Of a DNA stretch of 64,000 nucleotides, positions 26,160-35,490 are shown in pieces. The notes beneath the pieces were generated by a model that saw only the letters and a list, made by a program, of their open reading frames with translations, was not told the DNA's origin and made no database searches. A program made the translations under genes and the position numbers. The stretch is from Leptospira biflexa serovar Patoc strain 'Patoc 1 (Paris)' (GTDB lineage Bacteria > Spirochaetota > Leptospiria > Leptospirales > Leptospiraceae), in assembly GCF_000017685.1 (NCBI RefSeq), contig NC_010602.1, positions 3,049,001 to 3,113,000 on the forward strand. Reading direction: 5' to 3'. The first letter of the stretch is position 1, and every line of letters begins with the position of its first letter.

Positions 26160-27626
26160 TCAGAATTGAAAGTAGATGAAAGGAACAGAATTTTCTGGTG
26201 TAGCTAAATTTAAGACAAGAAATACAATCGGATACATGGCAAACTCCAAACTGGCAGGAATCTTTTTTCCTTTTCCCTTCTCAAAGAGGAAATAACCAAC
26301 AATATGTCCGAGGATGAGAAAACCAATCACCCAAAGAAAATCCTTCCACATATAGGGCCTCAAATTCCCGTCCTGAAAAAGGAAAATCCCTTTTAAATGG
26401 ATCCAAGCATTTTCCCAAGTGAGGGACCTGAAAAAAATGGCTCCTAAAAAGAAAATGGAATTGTTGAGTAGATTTTGAAACAACCAAATGGGAACTCGAA
26501 ATAGATTCCAGAAGGGAGAGGATGGTTCATCTTTTTTATCTGGGAACCATTCTTTCCAGATTTCTTCTAAGACATAAAAAAATCCATTGAGTGAACCCCA
26601 AAACACAAAGGTCCATTGGGCTCCATGCCATACCCCACTCACAAACATGGTAAACCATAAATTGAATTTACGCCGTACAGAAGTTACACGACTTCCACCC
26701 ATGGGAATGTAAATATAATCTCGTAACCAGGAATTGAGAGTCATGTGCCACCGACGCCAAAATCCCGAAACAGATGTCGCAAGGAAAGGAAGGTTAAAAT
26801 TTGTGGGTAGTTTGTATCCAAGTAACATGGCACTTCCAATTGCCATATCCGAATACCCACTAAAATCCAAATACACTTGGATGCCACCGAGGGCGGCCGC
26901 TATCAGTAATGCGTAAGCATGGTGCCCGGCAGGATTGGCATAAATCGCATCGATTGTGGGAGCCACCATATCTGACAAAACTGCTTTTTTAAAGTAACCT
27001 AACATAAAAAAACGAATTGCAACTCGGAACTCAATGTCTTCCAATTTTTTGGGACTGTACAACTGAGGCATAAAGGTCCGTGCTGTAACAATAGGTCCTG
27101 CCACAAGCTGAGGGAAAAAACTCACAAACAATGCAAAACGGATAAAATCTTTTTCGGCAGGAATTTCCTTTCGATAGACATCAATAGTATACGACAAGGA
27201 TTGGAAGGTAAAAAATGAAATCCCGGCAGGTAATATGATTTTTAAAACAGGTAAAAACTCACCATCAAACGCATATCCTGTGACTGTATTTACTTGAGTC
27301 ACAATAAAATTATAATACTTAAAGAATCCTAAAATAAAAACTAAGTTTGTGATCAAACTAAAGAGTAATAGATAATAACGAATCCTTTCTCTCGTTTCCG
27401 TTGCTAGTTTGAGTCCAACATAAAAGTCAATTGCTGTTGAAAGCAAAATGAGAGCACCAAATCGATAATCCCAAGACATGTAGAAAAAATAACTACTGAT
27501 GAGTAGGAAAACATGTAAAATACGAGTTTCTTTAGATTGGTTCGAAAAGATGGCTGGAAATAAATACCAAACGGTAAAAAATACAAAAAGAAAGAAGACA
27601 AAGTATTCAAAATCAGAAAAGATCAA
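26160..27626 (-). CDS. MBOAT family membrane O-acyltransferase (AlgI-like)
   Basis: The 488-residue polytopic protein transfers an acyl group, commonly acetyl, to a polysaccharide or other envelope acceptor. Family features are LPAGISFFTFQSLSYTID, FVSFFPQLVAGPI, the signature GFWRRWHMTLNSWLRDYIYI, and the catalytic His region FVSGVWHGAQWTFVFWG (His near residue 331). It starts with MIFSDFEYFVFF, typical of AlgI/DltB-type proteins. The usual AlgJ/AlgX-like second component is not adjacent. The gene is separated from both neighbours by short non-coding gaps. Confidence 0.92.
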   Translation of the reverse strand: MIFSDFEYFVFFLFVFFTVWYLFPAIFSNQSKETRILHVFLLISSYFFYMSWDYRFGALILLSTAIDFYVGLKLATETRERIRYYLLLFSLITNLVFILGFFKYYNFIVTQVNTVTGYAFDGEFLPVLKIILPAGISFFTFQSLSYTIDVYRKEIPAEKDFIRFALFVSFFPQLVAGPIVTARTFMPQLYSPKKLEDIEFRVAIRFFMLGYFKKAVLSDMVAPTIDAIYANPAGHHAYALLIAAALGGIQVYLDFSGYSDMAIGSAMLLGYKLPTNFNLPFLATSVSGFWRRWHMTLNSWLRDYIYIPMGGSRVTSVRRKFNLWFTMFVSGVWHGAQWTFVFWGSLNGFFYVLEEIWKEWFPDKKDEPSSPFWNLFRVPIWLFQNLLNNSIFFLGAIFFRSLTWENAWIHLKGIFLFQDGNLRPYMWKDFLWVIGFLILGHIVGYFLFEKGKGKKIPASLEFAMYPIVFLVLNLATPENSVPFIYFQF

Positions 27627-27755
27627 TGGTTTCGCCTTCTATTCAGACCAGAATCATCGAAAAAATGCCGCTGTCAATCATTTCGACTTGCAGAACCCAA
27701 TCATTTCACTTATGATTGGTCACTAGTTTTCAACTAAAAAATGTAGAGGTAGAAA

Positions 27756-28262
27756 ATGAAAAAAATATTTAAAACAGCTCTTGTCGGGTTATTGTCATTT
27801 GGTCTTCTTTCCAATTGTTTTGGAAAATTCGGTGCCATCAAAGCAGTGTATTCCTTTAATGCAGGAATTCAAATTGGATCAGGAAAACTTGCGAGTTTCT
27901 TTCGTTCCTTATTGATGATTTTCCCATTGTACATTGCCTATGGAATCGGAAGTTTTTTAGACATTCTGATTTTCAACTTAATTGAATTCTGGACTGACCG
28001 AAACCCAATCGCGATGGCAGAGTATGACTTTGATGGAAAACTTGTGAAAGAATACTCTGAAAATGGCCAGACCATCACTCTCACTTACACTGAATGGGGT
28101 AAGGTATTAAGAATGGATGCTCCCACTGCGAAAGGAATGGAGTCTGTTTATTTCTTAAAAGACAAACCAGAAAAAGCATACCGACTCATCAACGGAAAGT
28201 ATGTTGAAATCCAACAAGTCAGTGGACCAATCCTCCCTCCAATGACTGCAAAACACATCTAA
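27756..28262 (+). CDS. DUF3332 family lipoprotein
   Basis: The 168-residue protein has a signal peptide ending in a lipobox (GLLSNC, Cys about 22). The DUF3332 pattern follows: FGKFGAIKAVYSFN, then a hydrophobic segment with LYIAYGIGSFLDILIFNLIEFWT. The C-terminal part is a small beta-rich domain (MAEYDFDGKLVKEYSENG). DUF3332 members are small envelope proteins of unknown function common in Gammaproteobacteria and spirochaetes. ATG 27756 has AGAGGTAG ahead of it. A stem-loop lies directly after the stop. Confidence 0.8.
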   Translation: MKKIFKTALVGLLSFGLLSNCFGKFGAIKAVYSFNAGIQIGSGKLASFFRSLLMIFPLYIAYGIGSFLDILIFNLIEFWTDRNPIAMAEYDFDGKLVKEYSENGQTITLTYTEWGKVLRMDAPTAKGMESVYFLKDKPEKAYRLINGKYVEIQQVSGPILPPMTAKHI

Positions 28263-28269
28263 GACCTAT

Positions 28270-28293
28270 ATTGCCCCTAATTTTAGGGGCAAT
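28270..28293 (+). terminator. Stem-loop after the DUF3332 gene
   Basis: A perfect 9-bp stem (ATTGCCCCT with AGGGGCAAT) encloses a 6-nt loop and lies 7 bp after the stop codon. The T-tract is weak (TCCTTTG), so termination may be partial. Confidence 0.6.
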
Positions 28294-28313
28294 CCTTTGC
28301 CGATACTCTAATT

Positions 28314-29375
28314 ATGAAACGTGCTCATTTAATCATATTCCTTTTGTTTTTTGTTTGGAAGTGCCAAACACCACAACAGGTCATGATTCCGACCTTTCCC
28401 ACACAATCCGAACAAATCAATTTGAATCGTATCAAGATGATCACCAAACAAGAGGCAAATCCTGGGTTAGAATCCAATTCTAGAAAACCCCTCACCCAAG
28501 AACCAGGTGTGAATGTGGAGTATTCAGAAAACAAAATCCCTTTCATCCAACTCGATTTGTTTTTTGAGGACGCAGGCATTAGTATCATCGAAGAGATCAT
28601 TGCCGGAACCATCATTGACCATCATATCGTTGTACTAAACCAAAAAGGAGAAATCATCGCAAAACAACCCGTCAACTTCCAAGCCTATGAAATTCTTGAA
28701 ACAAAAACAGAAGTGATGCGGAACAAAGTGATCGTTGGCGAATCCAAAAAACCAGTAAAGGTAAACAGCACCACTCCCGAAACAAAAGTCACAAGAGAAG
28801 CCATTGAAAGACAATATTCTGATCGTGACACTGTCCCACAAGTATTAGAAATTTTTGATGGCAAAGTGCCATCGCCAGGTGAATACATTAGTATTTACTT
28901 AGAGTTAACATACGTTCACCCTTACTTAGAACCAAACTGTGAGTCCTATAACGGAAACTGCTTTGGCGCAAAACAAAAGTTCTTCGAAGATGTCACTTCG
29001 AGAAACCGAAGAGAATTGGATATCTTAAGAAATCGTTATGTAAATGGCGAAATTGCACAATTTCCTAATCTCACAAAAGAAGAACAATCCGAATTCAAAA
29101 CCAATATCAAAGTCAAAATTGAAACAACCAATGGAATGTATGGTCCGAAACATTCCTTTACAAAATTCTTTTTTAGAGAATGGAATTTGGTTTCCTCGCC
29201 GCGTTTTTTTCGAATCCTTTCTGTTGGTAAAAGCACTAAACAAACAAATGTAGAAGAGGAAAAACGACCTGAGGAAGGAAAAGAAAATGCTCAAACGGAA
29301 AAAGATGACAACCATTCCATCTTTGATTCTCCCACTCATACCAAACATAAAAAAAGAACGATCACAACTCCCTAA
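28314..29375 (+). CDS. Lipoprotein of unknown function
   Basis: The 353-residue product has a signal peptide with a relaxed lipobox (FFVWKC, Cys about 18). The mature protein is hydrophilic with no recognised domain. A central region (about 60-250) contains beta-rich segments such as YSENKIPFIQLDLFFEDAG and GEYISIYLELTYVHPY, and the C-terminal 50 residues are highly charged (EEKRPEEGKENAQTEKDD). A paired cysteine motif (ECESYNGNC-like CESYNGNC) may form a disulfide. The stop lies 45 bp from convergent ssb. No function is proposed. Confidence 0.7.
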   Translation: MKRAHLIIFLLFFVWKCQTPQQVMIPTFPTQSEQINLNRIKMITKQEANPGLESNSRKPLTQEPGVNVEYSENKIPFIQLDLFFEDAGISIIEEIIAGTIIDHHIVVLNQKGEIIAKQPVNFQAYEILETKTEVMRNKVIVGESKKPVKVNSTTPETKVTREAIERQYSDRDTVPQVLEIFDGKVPSPGEYISIYLELTYVHPYLEPNCESYNGNCFGAKQKFFEDVTSRNRRELDILRNRYVNGEIAQFPNLTKEEQSEFKTNIKVKIETTNGMYGPKHSFTKFFFREWNLVSSPRFFRILSVGKSTKQTNVEEEKRPEEGKENAQTEKDDNHSIFDSPTHTKHKKRTITTP

Positions 29376-29386
29376 ATTCCAATACA

Positions 29387-29413
29387 CGGGTGAAGGTGGA
29401 ATGCCAACACCCG
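29387..29413. terminator. Hairpin between convergent lipoprotein and ssb genes
   Basis: CGGGTG (29387-29392) pairs with CACCCG (29408-29413) around a 15-nt loop, between two convergent stop codons. There is no clear T-tract on either strand, so its role as a bidirectional terminator is tentative. Confidence 0.35.
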
Positions 29414-29419
29414 CAAAGC

Positions 29420-29773
29420 TTAAGCGACTTTTTCTTCTCGTTTCCTCATACTATCAAAACGAACGGTTGATGCAGTGACCTTTACCTTCGATTTATTTTC
29501 CCCATCAGGAGTTTTCCATCGATTTTGTTTTAGGTTGCCCATGACAGTCACTTTGCTTCCTTTTTTTAAGTACTCTACACAGTTTTCTCCTAATTTTTCC
29601 CATGCTTCCACTTCGAAGAAAGACACATCATCTTTCTCTTTGGAATCAGGGTTGTTTTGAGAGTGATTGACGGCAACTGTGAAGTGTGCGAGTGACTTCC
29701 CCCCAGCGATTGTTTTTTCTTCTGGATCAGATGTTAAGTTCCCATCCAAGATGATATACGATAGATTTTTCAT
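29420..29773 (-). CDS. ssb: Single-stranded DNA-binding protein, short form
   Basis: The 117-residue protein is an OB-fold SSB. It shows IILDGNLTSDPEEKTI, the conserved LAHFTVAVNHS, DVSFFEVEAWEKLGENCVEY and KKGSKVTVMGNLKQNRW. It ends with a basic tail (SMRKREEKVA) and lacks the acidic DDIPF-type tip through which typical SSBs recruit repair and replication partners. It also lacks the Gly/Pro-rich linker. It may be the main SSB of the organism in a short form, or an accessory copy. It is monocistronic. Confidence 0.9.
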   Translation of the reverse strand: MKNLSYIILDGNLTSDPEEKTIAGGKSLAHFTVAVNHSQNNPDSKEKDDVSFFEVEAWEKLGENCVEYLKKGSKVTVMGNLKQNRWKTPDGENKSKVKVTASTVRFDSMRKREEKVA

Positions 29774-29926
29774 TTGAGTATCCCTATACAGTTTTTGTGG
29801 CCACAGATAATGAGGTGGAAAACTTGAGGGATGGTAAAAAAAATTTGGTTACCACCCGTTTTTATAATTAGAAAAAAACTCTGATTTGGGATGGACAAGT
29901 GAGTCCGATTCTTATTGAATAAGGGT

Positions 29927-31426
29927 GTGCCACTTCCAGATTCGGAGATATTGCAGTTATTAACCTCGATTAGCCGAGAATTAGTATGCTTACATGAAAC
30001 GGATGGAACTTACATTTATGTCAGTCCCAATTCCGATACCGTGATTGGATACCAACCGGAGGAATTGTTGGGAAAAAATCCTTATGATTTTTTTCATCCA
30101 GATGATCGACGATTGATTTTTGAAAGATCTCACCAACCCCTATTACATGGGGCAGAAAATATCAATCCCACATTTCGTTTTCTACATAAGAATGGATCTT
30201 ATATTTGGTTACAGAGTGACAACCGGTTGACCACCCATCCCACAACAGGAAAACAATATTTACATACATCTTCTCGTGACATCTCGGAAAAAATAGAATC
30301 CGATGCAAACTTAGCTCTTTCGGAACGAAAGTTCAAAACATTATTCCGCGACTCACCAATTGGTCTTGTACTTTCCAGCAAACAGGGTTATATCGATGAT
30401 GTGAACGAAGCCTTCGCAAAATTTTTAGGATATGAAACTTTTGAACTGCTAGGAAAACATTTTTCTGAGATCAGTTCACTTGGAGAACTCGAAGAAAATC
30501 TCCGTTACAGAGATTCTGTCCAAAAAGGAATGATCGATCATTATTCCATTGAAAAACAATATTTCCACAAAGCAGGGCATTTGGTATGGGCATACATCAC
30601 AGTGACAGTGTTACGTGATGAGATGGGCCAACCCATATACTATTTGGCGCAAATCATCGATATTGACGAAAGGAAAAAAACGGAAAACCTACTTTTAGAA
30701 AATAATGAACACCTAAAGGCGACAAAAAATTCCCTTCTCATCCAAAACAAACAATTACAATCATACAACCAAATCATCTCTCATCATTTACGTGCTCCTG
30801 TCAGTAACCTAAGGAGTTTGGTAGACCTTTTAAAGGTCACAGATGCAGCCGAAGAAAAAATCGAACTCCAAAATCATTTGGACGAAGTGACTGAAGATTT
30901 AGAAACCATACTTTCTGAACTCATCACCACTTTAAAAATCCAAAGTTTGGAACATTACCATCCGGAATGGATTTCCATTAAAGATACATTTTCAAAAGTA
31001 CAAAAATTGATGGAAGGGGAATTATTGGAAAAAAAGGTACAGATCGACCTCAATGTGACAGAAAAGGAAAAGGTCTTTGTTTCAAAGGATTATTTAGAAA
31101 CCGTACTCTTACAACTCCTGAGCAATTCCCTACAATTTGCTGACCCTTCCCGAGTTTTGAGGATCGTGATTGAATCCTTTGCCATTGGCACAGAAACCAT
31201 CATTTCTTTCTCCGACAACGGTTCTGGGATCGATTTATCTCGCTATGGTGACCAAATTTTTCAGTTAAAAAAGACTTTTCATCGTCATATGAGTGGCAAA
31301 GGCCTCGGCTTGTTTTTAATGAAATACACGATGGAATCATTGGGTGGAAGGATCGAAGTGAAATCGAAACCAGGTGAAGGAGCTACTTTTTTACTCTACT
31401 TCCCATTCGGGAGTACAAATCTATGA
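29927..31426 (+). CDS. PAS-PAS sensor histidine kinase
   Basis: The soluble kinase of about 499 residues has PAS1 (about 10-115, YVSPNSDTVIGYQPEELLG), PAS2 (about 135-255, YIDDVNEAFAKFLGYETFELLG), a coiled coil, a DHp domain with the phospho-acceptor in IISHHLRAPVSNLRS, and an HATPase domain with N box LLSNSLQFAD, G1 DNGSGID and G2 GKGLGLFL. No membrane helix is seen, so the signal is cytosolic. The start is uncertain: GTG 29927 is used here; TTG 29915 in the same frame adds four residues and neither has good spacing to a ribosome-binding site. The stop overlaps the response regulator gene (ATGA). Confidence 0.88.
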   Translation: MPLPDSEILQLLTSISRELVCLHETDGTYIYVSPNSDTVIGYQPEELLGKNPYDFFHPDDRRLIFERSHQPLLHGAENINPTFRFLHKNGSYIWLQSDNRLTTHPTTGKQYLHTSSRDISEKIESDANLALSERKFKTLFRDSPIGLVLSSKQGYIDDVNEAFAKFLGYETFELLGKHFSEISSLGELEENLRYRDSVQKGMIDHYSIEKQYFHKAGHLVWAYITVTVLRDEMGQPIYYLAQIIDIDERKKTENLLLENNEHLKATKNSLLIQNKQLQSYNQIISHHLRAPVSNLRSLVDLLKVTDAAEEKIELQNHLDEVTEDLETILSELITTLKIQSLEHYHPEWISIKDTFSKVQKLMEGELLEKKVQIDLNVTEKEKVFVSKDYLETVLLQLLSNSLQFADPSRVLRIVIESFAIGTETIISFSDNGSGIDLSRYGDQIFQLKKTFHRHMSGKGLGLFLMKYTMESLGGRIEVKSKPGEGATFLLYFPFGSTNL

Positions 31427-31821
31427 ACCCCAGAATTTGTATCATTGATGATGATAAAATCTATCAATTCACTACGAAAAAGATCATCGCAAATGCAGGG
31501 ATCACAGTAGAAGTACTGATTTTTTCTGACGCCGAGAATGCTCTTAGTTTTTTCCAAGAAGAATCGGATAACGTTTCCCAACTCCCTGATATTGTTTTTT
31601 TGGATATCAATATGCCGTTTATGGATGGATGGCAATTCCTGGAAGCGGTGGAACCACTCCTCTCTAAATTTCCCAAACCGATCCGAATTTATCTGGTCAG
31701 TTCTTCAGTGGATGATGCAGATACGGAACGAGCCGCAAAAATACCTTATGTCTCAGGTTATATTTTTAAACCATTCACCAAAGAAAAACTTTTGGATTCT
31801 TTGGCCCATCTACAATCTTAG
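31423..31821 (+). CDS. Single-domain response regulator
   Basis: The 132-residue receiver domain has no output domain. The acidic cluster is IIDDDK, the phosphorylated Asp lies in IVFLDINMPFMDGW, the switch Ser in YLVSSSVDDAD and the conserved Lys in YIFKPF. It overlaps the PAS kinase gene by 4 bp (ATGA), so it is the cognate receiver. The partner downstream could be another protein bound by the phosphorylated receiver, or a phosphorelay. Confidence 0.92.
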   Translation: MNPRICIIDDDKIYQFTTKKIIANAGITVEVLIFSDAENALSFFQEESDNVSQLPDIVFLDINMPFMDGWQFLEAVEPLLSKFPKPIRIYLVSSSVDDADTERAAKIPYVSGYIFKPFTKEKLLDSLAHLQS

Positions 31822-31850
31822 CTTGTCAATACTTGAGTTCGAAGATAGAA

Positions 31851-33413
31851 ATGGATGCACAAATGATGAATCAAATTTTGACTTGGATCGAAACAAATCC
31901 TATCTCCTCAACATGGATTGGGATCTTACTTTTTTTTGTGTTTGTTTTCCTTCGTGACATCACACAAAAAAAACATACCATTCAAAGAAACTTTCCCATC
32001 GTTGGAAGGCTACGTTATTTTTTAGAAATGATTGGCCCAGAACTCAGGCAGTACTGGGTTGCCAATGACAAAGAAGAAAGGCCATTTGACCGGACAGAAA
32101 GAAGTTGGATCTACGCAACAGCCAAAGGACAAAATAATAATTTTGGTTTTGGAACAACAGAAATCCAATACGAACCTGGATACCCCATCATCAAACACAA
32201 AGCCTTTCCTTATCCGGAATCAAAAGCATATATCCATAACAATGACCCAAGTTGTATCCCATGCCTCAAAGTAATTGGTCCAAATCGGAAATTTCCTTAC
32301 CGTCCCTATTCCATTGTGAATATCTCTGCTATGTCTTTTGGATCACTTGGAAAAAATGCCGTACTCGCATTGAATCGAGGCGCAAGAGATTCCGGTTCTT
32401 ACCATAACACTGGTGAGGGGGGGCTTAGTCATTATCATATGGAAGGTGCTGACATCGTTTGGCAAATTGGGACTGGCTATTTTGGTGCCAGAGACCATTC
32501 TGGAAAGTTTAACTTAGATCTGTTAAAAGAAAAAGTAGGAACAAATGCTTGTGTGAAAATGATCGAAATCAAATTATCACAAGGCGCCAAACCTGGTAAA
32601 GGTGGTATTTTACCTGCCAAAAAAGTAAACGCAGAAATTGCATCCATTCGCCATGTAGAAGAAGGCAAGGATTGTATCTCACCTAACTCCCATAGTGAAT
32701 TTACCAATGTGAAAGAACTGGTTCAATTCATTGAAACCATTGCCAACGGAACAGGTTTGCCTGTTGGTATCAAAAGTGCGGTGGGAGAAATTGAATTTTG
32801 GCAAGAACTAGCAGATGAGATGAAACGCACCTCAAAAGGACCTGATTTTATCACCATCGATGGTGGGGAAGGTGGAACGGGGGCGGCACCTCTTACTTAC
32901 GCAGACCATGTTTCCTTACCGTTTAAAATTGGATTCCAACGAGTGTACACTCTGTTCCAAAAAGAAGGATTATCGGAACAGATCGTTTGGATTGGATCAG
33001 GAAAATTGGGATTTCCCGACCGAGCCGTTGTTGCAATTGCCATGGGTTGTGACCTCATCAATATTGCCAGAGAAGCGATGTTATCCATCGGTTGTATCCA
33101 AGCACAAAAATGCCATACCGACCATTGCCCTGCAGGTGTTGCCACACAAAACTGGTGGTTACAGCGCGGAGTGGACCCAACCATCAAAGGGAAACGTGCC
33201 GCAAAGTACATCCAAGGATTCAGAAAAGAATTACTCAGCTTGGCACATTCTTGTGGGTATGAACACCCAGGCCAGTTCACAGGGCAAGACATCGAAATTA
33301 GTATGGGGATGAATCGTTACCAAACCCTTGAGGGACTACTCGGTTACAAACGTGATGAGGTAAAATTTACCAAACTCCAAGACTATACCGTGTTTCCAAA
33401 ACGACAAGCTTAG
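31851..33413 (+). CDS. FMN-binding glutamate synthase family protein, membrane-anchored
   Basis: The 520-residue protein has one N-terminal membrane helix (STWIGILLFFVFVFL). The central FMN domain of glutamate synthase fills the rest: MSFGSLGKNAVLALNRGAR, GEGGLSHYH, GAKPGKGGILPAKKV, TIDGGEGGTGAAPLTYADH, and a Cys-containing segment AQKCHTDHCPAGVATQ. The glutaminase domain and the NADPH-binding subunit are missing, so ordinary GOGAT activity is not expected. The actual reaction is unknown for this widespread family. ATG 31851 is preferred to the in-frame TTG at 31833. The stop directly abuts the start of the cyclase gene. Confidence 0.87.
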   Translation: MDAQMMNQILTWIETNPISSTWIGILLFFVFVFLRDITQKKHTIQRNFPIVGRLRYFLEMIGPELRQYWVANDKEERPFDRTERSWIYATAKGQNNNFGFGTTEIQYEPGYPIIKHKAFPYPESKAYIHNNDPSCIPCLKVIGPNRKFPYRPYSIVNISAMSFGSLGKNAVLALNRGARDSGSYHNTGEGGLSHYHMEGADIVWQIGTGYFGARDHSGKFNLDLLKEKVGTNACVKMIEIKLSQGAKPGKGGILPAKKVNAEIASIRHVEEGKDCISPNSHSEFTNVKELVQFIETIANGTGLPVGIKSAVGEIEFWQELADEMKRTSKGPDFITIDGGEGGTGAAPLTYADHVSLPFKIGFQRVYTLFQKEGLSEQIVWIGSGKLGFPDRAVVAIAMGCDLINIAREAMLSIGCIQAQKCHTDHCPAGVATQNWWLQRGVDPTIKGKRAAKYIQGFRKELLSLAHSCGYEHPGQFTGQDIEISMGMNRYQTLEGLLGYKRDEVKFTKLQDYTVFPKRQA

Positions 33414-35489
33414 ATGAAAAAACTCATTTTATTCTCTTTACTATTCCTTGTTAGCTGCTTGTCTGAAGAAAGGAATACCATTAAAGAAGCAAAAAATGGG
33501 TTTATCAATTTAAATCAACACTCCTTCCAAACAGATCCATTTGTTGCCTTAATGGGTGATTGGAAATTTTATTGGAACACGGCTCCAACAAACATTCAGG
33601 AAACAAATTCGGATCGGATCCTAAACCTACCCAATCATTGGAATGGCTACCAAATGGAATATGGAAAGATCTCTGGATTTGGGCACGCTAGCTTTCGATT
33701 GCATATCCAATTGCCAGATGACTTACAGGAAACCATGGCTCTCACTGTCCATGAACAAGACACATCATATGCCATTTATATTGATGGAAAGTATTATGGA
33801 GGATCTGGAGTTCCTGCAAGCAACACCAATCAATTTGTTCCCATGGTTCGGTCGACCATCATTGTTTTACCGCAACAAAAAAACATAACCATTGATTTGT
33901 ACGTAGCAAACTATGTGCATAGGAAAGGTGGTATTTGGAATGACATCGTACTTTCCACTTACACCAAAGCGGAAAGTCGCCTCACCAAACACAAAATGAA
34001 TGAAACGATTCTTTGTTCCATTTTTGCATTCGTAGGAATTTTCTTTTTGGTGATGTATTTTTACAATCGTGATGGAAGACAAACTTTAGGGATCTTTTTA
34101 TTTTCACTTGCTGTATTACTTAGAACCATTTCCACAGGGGAACGGATTGTCCTTGAATTTATAGACTTACCGTATTGGATTTTACTCCGGTTGGAATATT
34201 TATCGTGGTACTGGTCGGCTCCACTCCTCTACCATTATTTTTACACAATCTTTCCAAATGAATTTTCTAAAAAACTGGGAAATGTTTTTTATACGCTTTC
34301 GGCCATCCTTACGTTGGGACTGATTTTACCACCAGTGTATTTCACAGAAACAGCTTCCATTTATCCCATTGCCTTTGTGCTCAATGGATTATTTGTATTG
34401 TTTTATTTATTCCGTGCTTACCAAAAGAACCGAATGGAAGCAAAACCTCTGTTATTTGGCATAGGTCACATTTTGGTAGGTGCTACGAATGATGTATTGC
34501 ATGCAGAAGCAATCATCCATACAACCTACATTGCGCCGTCTACGGTTGTGATTTTTGTTTTTTTACAAGTATTTACCTTCGGAAGGATTGTCCGTCAAAA
34601 CATCATCAAAACTTTAGAATTTGCAGAAGAACAAAAACAATTTAGTTCATCCTTTAGCCGGTTTGTTCCCACTGAATTTTTATACCATTTAGGAAAGGAT
34701 GACATTCGGCAAGTGGACCTAGGGGACCAAGTGCAAAAACGAATGACCGTTTTATTTGCAGACATTCGTTCCTTTACAGAATTTTCTGAAACCCTCACTC
34801 CTAAAGAAAATTTTGACTTTTTGAATAGTTACTTACAACGAGTAGGACCAATCATTCGACATAACAATGGTTTCATTGATAAATTCATTGGTGATGCGGT
34901 GATGGCACTCTTTCCGTATAATATCAATGATGCGGTAAAAGCAGCTGTAGAAATGCAAGAAGCCATTCGCCTATACAATCACCATCGTGCCAATTGTGGA
35001 TACATTCCAATTGAAGTGGGCATTGGCATTCACACAGGGAATTTGACACTGGGAATTCTAGGTGAACACAAACGTATGGAAGGGACAGTGATTTCGGATG
35101 CGGTCAATTTAGCATCGAGAATTGAAGGAATCACCAAATTATTTTCTTCCAGGATTGTGATCAGTGCAGAAACCTTTATCGAATCTTCCGATACTTTGGG
35201 TTTTCATTACAGATTATTAGACCGAGTGAACATCAAAGGAAAAACAGAATCAGTATTTGTAGTCGAAGTGTTAGATGGTTATGAACCTGAAAAAGCGAAT
35301 CGATTGATTTCCTGTCTTGATGATTACACTCTCTCTTTAGATGCTTACCGAAGAGAAGACTTTGAAGAAGCAAAACAAGGTTTTGCCTCACTTCTAGATA
35401 AAAATCCAGATGATTCCGTCTCACGACTGTTTTTCGAACGCTGCAAGGATGCACTCGAACGTTCAAAACTCGAGATTGGGACGAGCTAA
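33414..35489 (+). CDS. 7TMR-DISM receptor adenylate cyclase, predicted lipoprotein
   Basis: The 691-residue protein combines a lipobox (FLVSC, Cys about 16), a periplasmic jelly-roll domain (about 40-190, GHASFRLHIQLP, YAIYIDGKYYG), seven membrane helices (about 200-395) and a class III nucleotide cyclase domain (about 435-625). The metal-binding Asp residues lie in LFADIRSFTEF and FIGDAVMALF. Lys in FIDKFIGD and Asp in VISDAVNLASRIEG predict ATP as substrate, hence cAMP. A TPR-like helical tail follows (YRREDFEEAKQGFASLL). It abuts the FMN gene with no gap. A signal from the envelope is probably turned into cAMP. It ends 1 bp from the convergent permease stop. Confidence 0.87.
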   Translation: MKKLILFSLLFLVSCLSEERNTIKEAKNGFINLNQHSFQTDPFVALMGDWKFYWNTAPTNIQETNSDRILNLPNHWNGYQMEYGKISGFGHASFRLHIQLPDDLQETMALTVHEQDTSYAIYIDGKYYGGSGVPASNTNQFVPMVRSTIIVLPQQKNITIDLYVANYVHRKGGIWNDIVLSTYTKAESRLTKHKMNETILCSIFAFVGIFFLVMYFYNRDGRQTLGIFLFSLAVLLRTISTGERIVLEFIDLPYWILLRLEYLSWYWSAPLLYHYFYTIFPNEFSKKLGNVFYTLSAILTLGLILPPVYFTETASIYPIAFVLNGLFVLFYLFRAYQKNRMEAKPLLFGIGHILVGATNDVLHAEAIIHTTYIAPSTVVIFVFLQVFTFGRIVRQNIIKTLEFAEEQKQFSSSFSRFVPTEFLYHLGKDDIRQVDLGDQVQKRMTVLFADIRSFTEFSETLTPKENFDFLNSYLQRVGPIIRHNNGFIDKFIGDAVMALFPYNINDAVKAAVEMQEAIRLYNHHRANCGYIPIEVGIGIHTGNLTLGILGEHKRMEGTVISDAVNLASRIEGITKLFSSRIVISAETFIESSDTLGFHYRLLDRVNIKGKTESVFVVEVLDGYEPEKANRLISCLDDYTLSLDAYRREDFEEAKQGFASLLDKNPDDSVSRLFFERCKDALERSKLEIGTS

Positions 35490-35490
35490 A

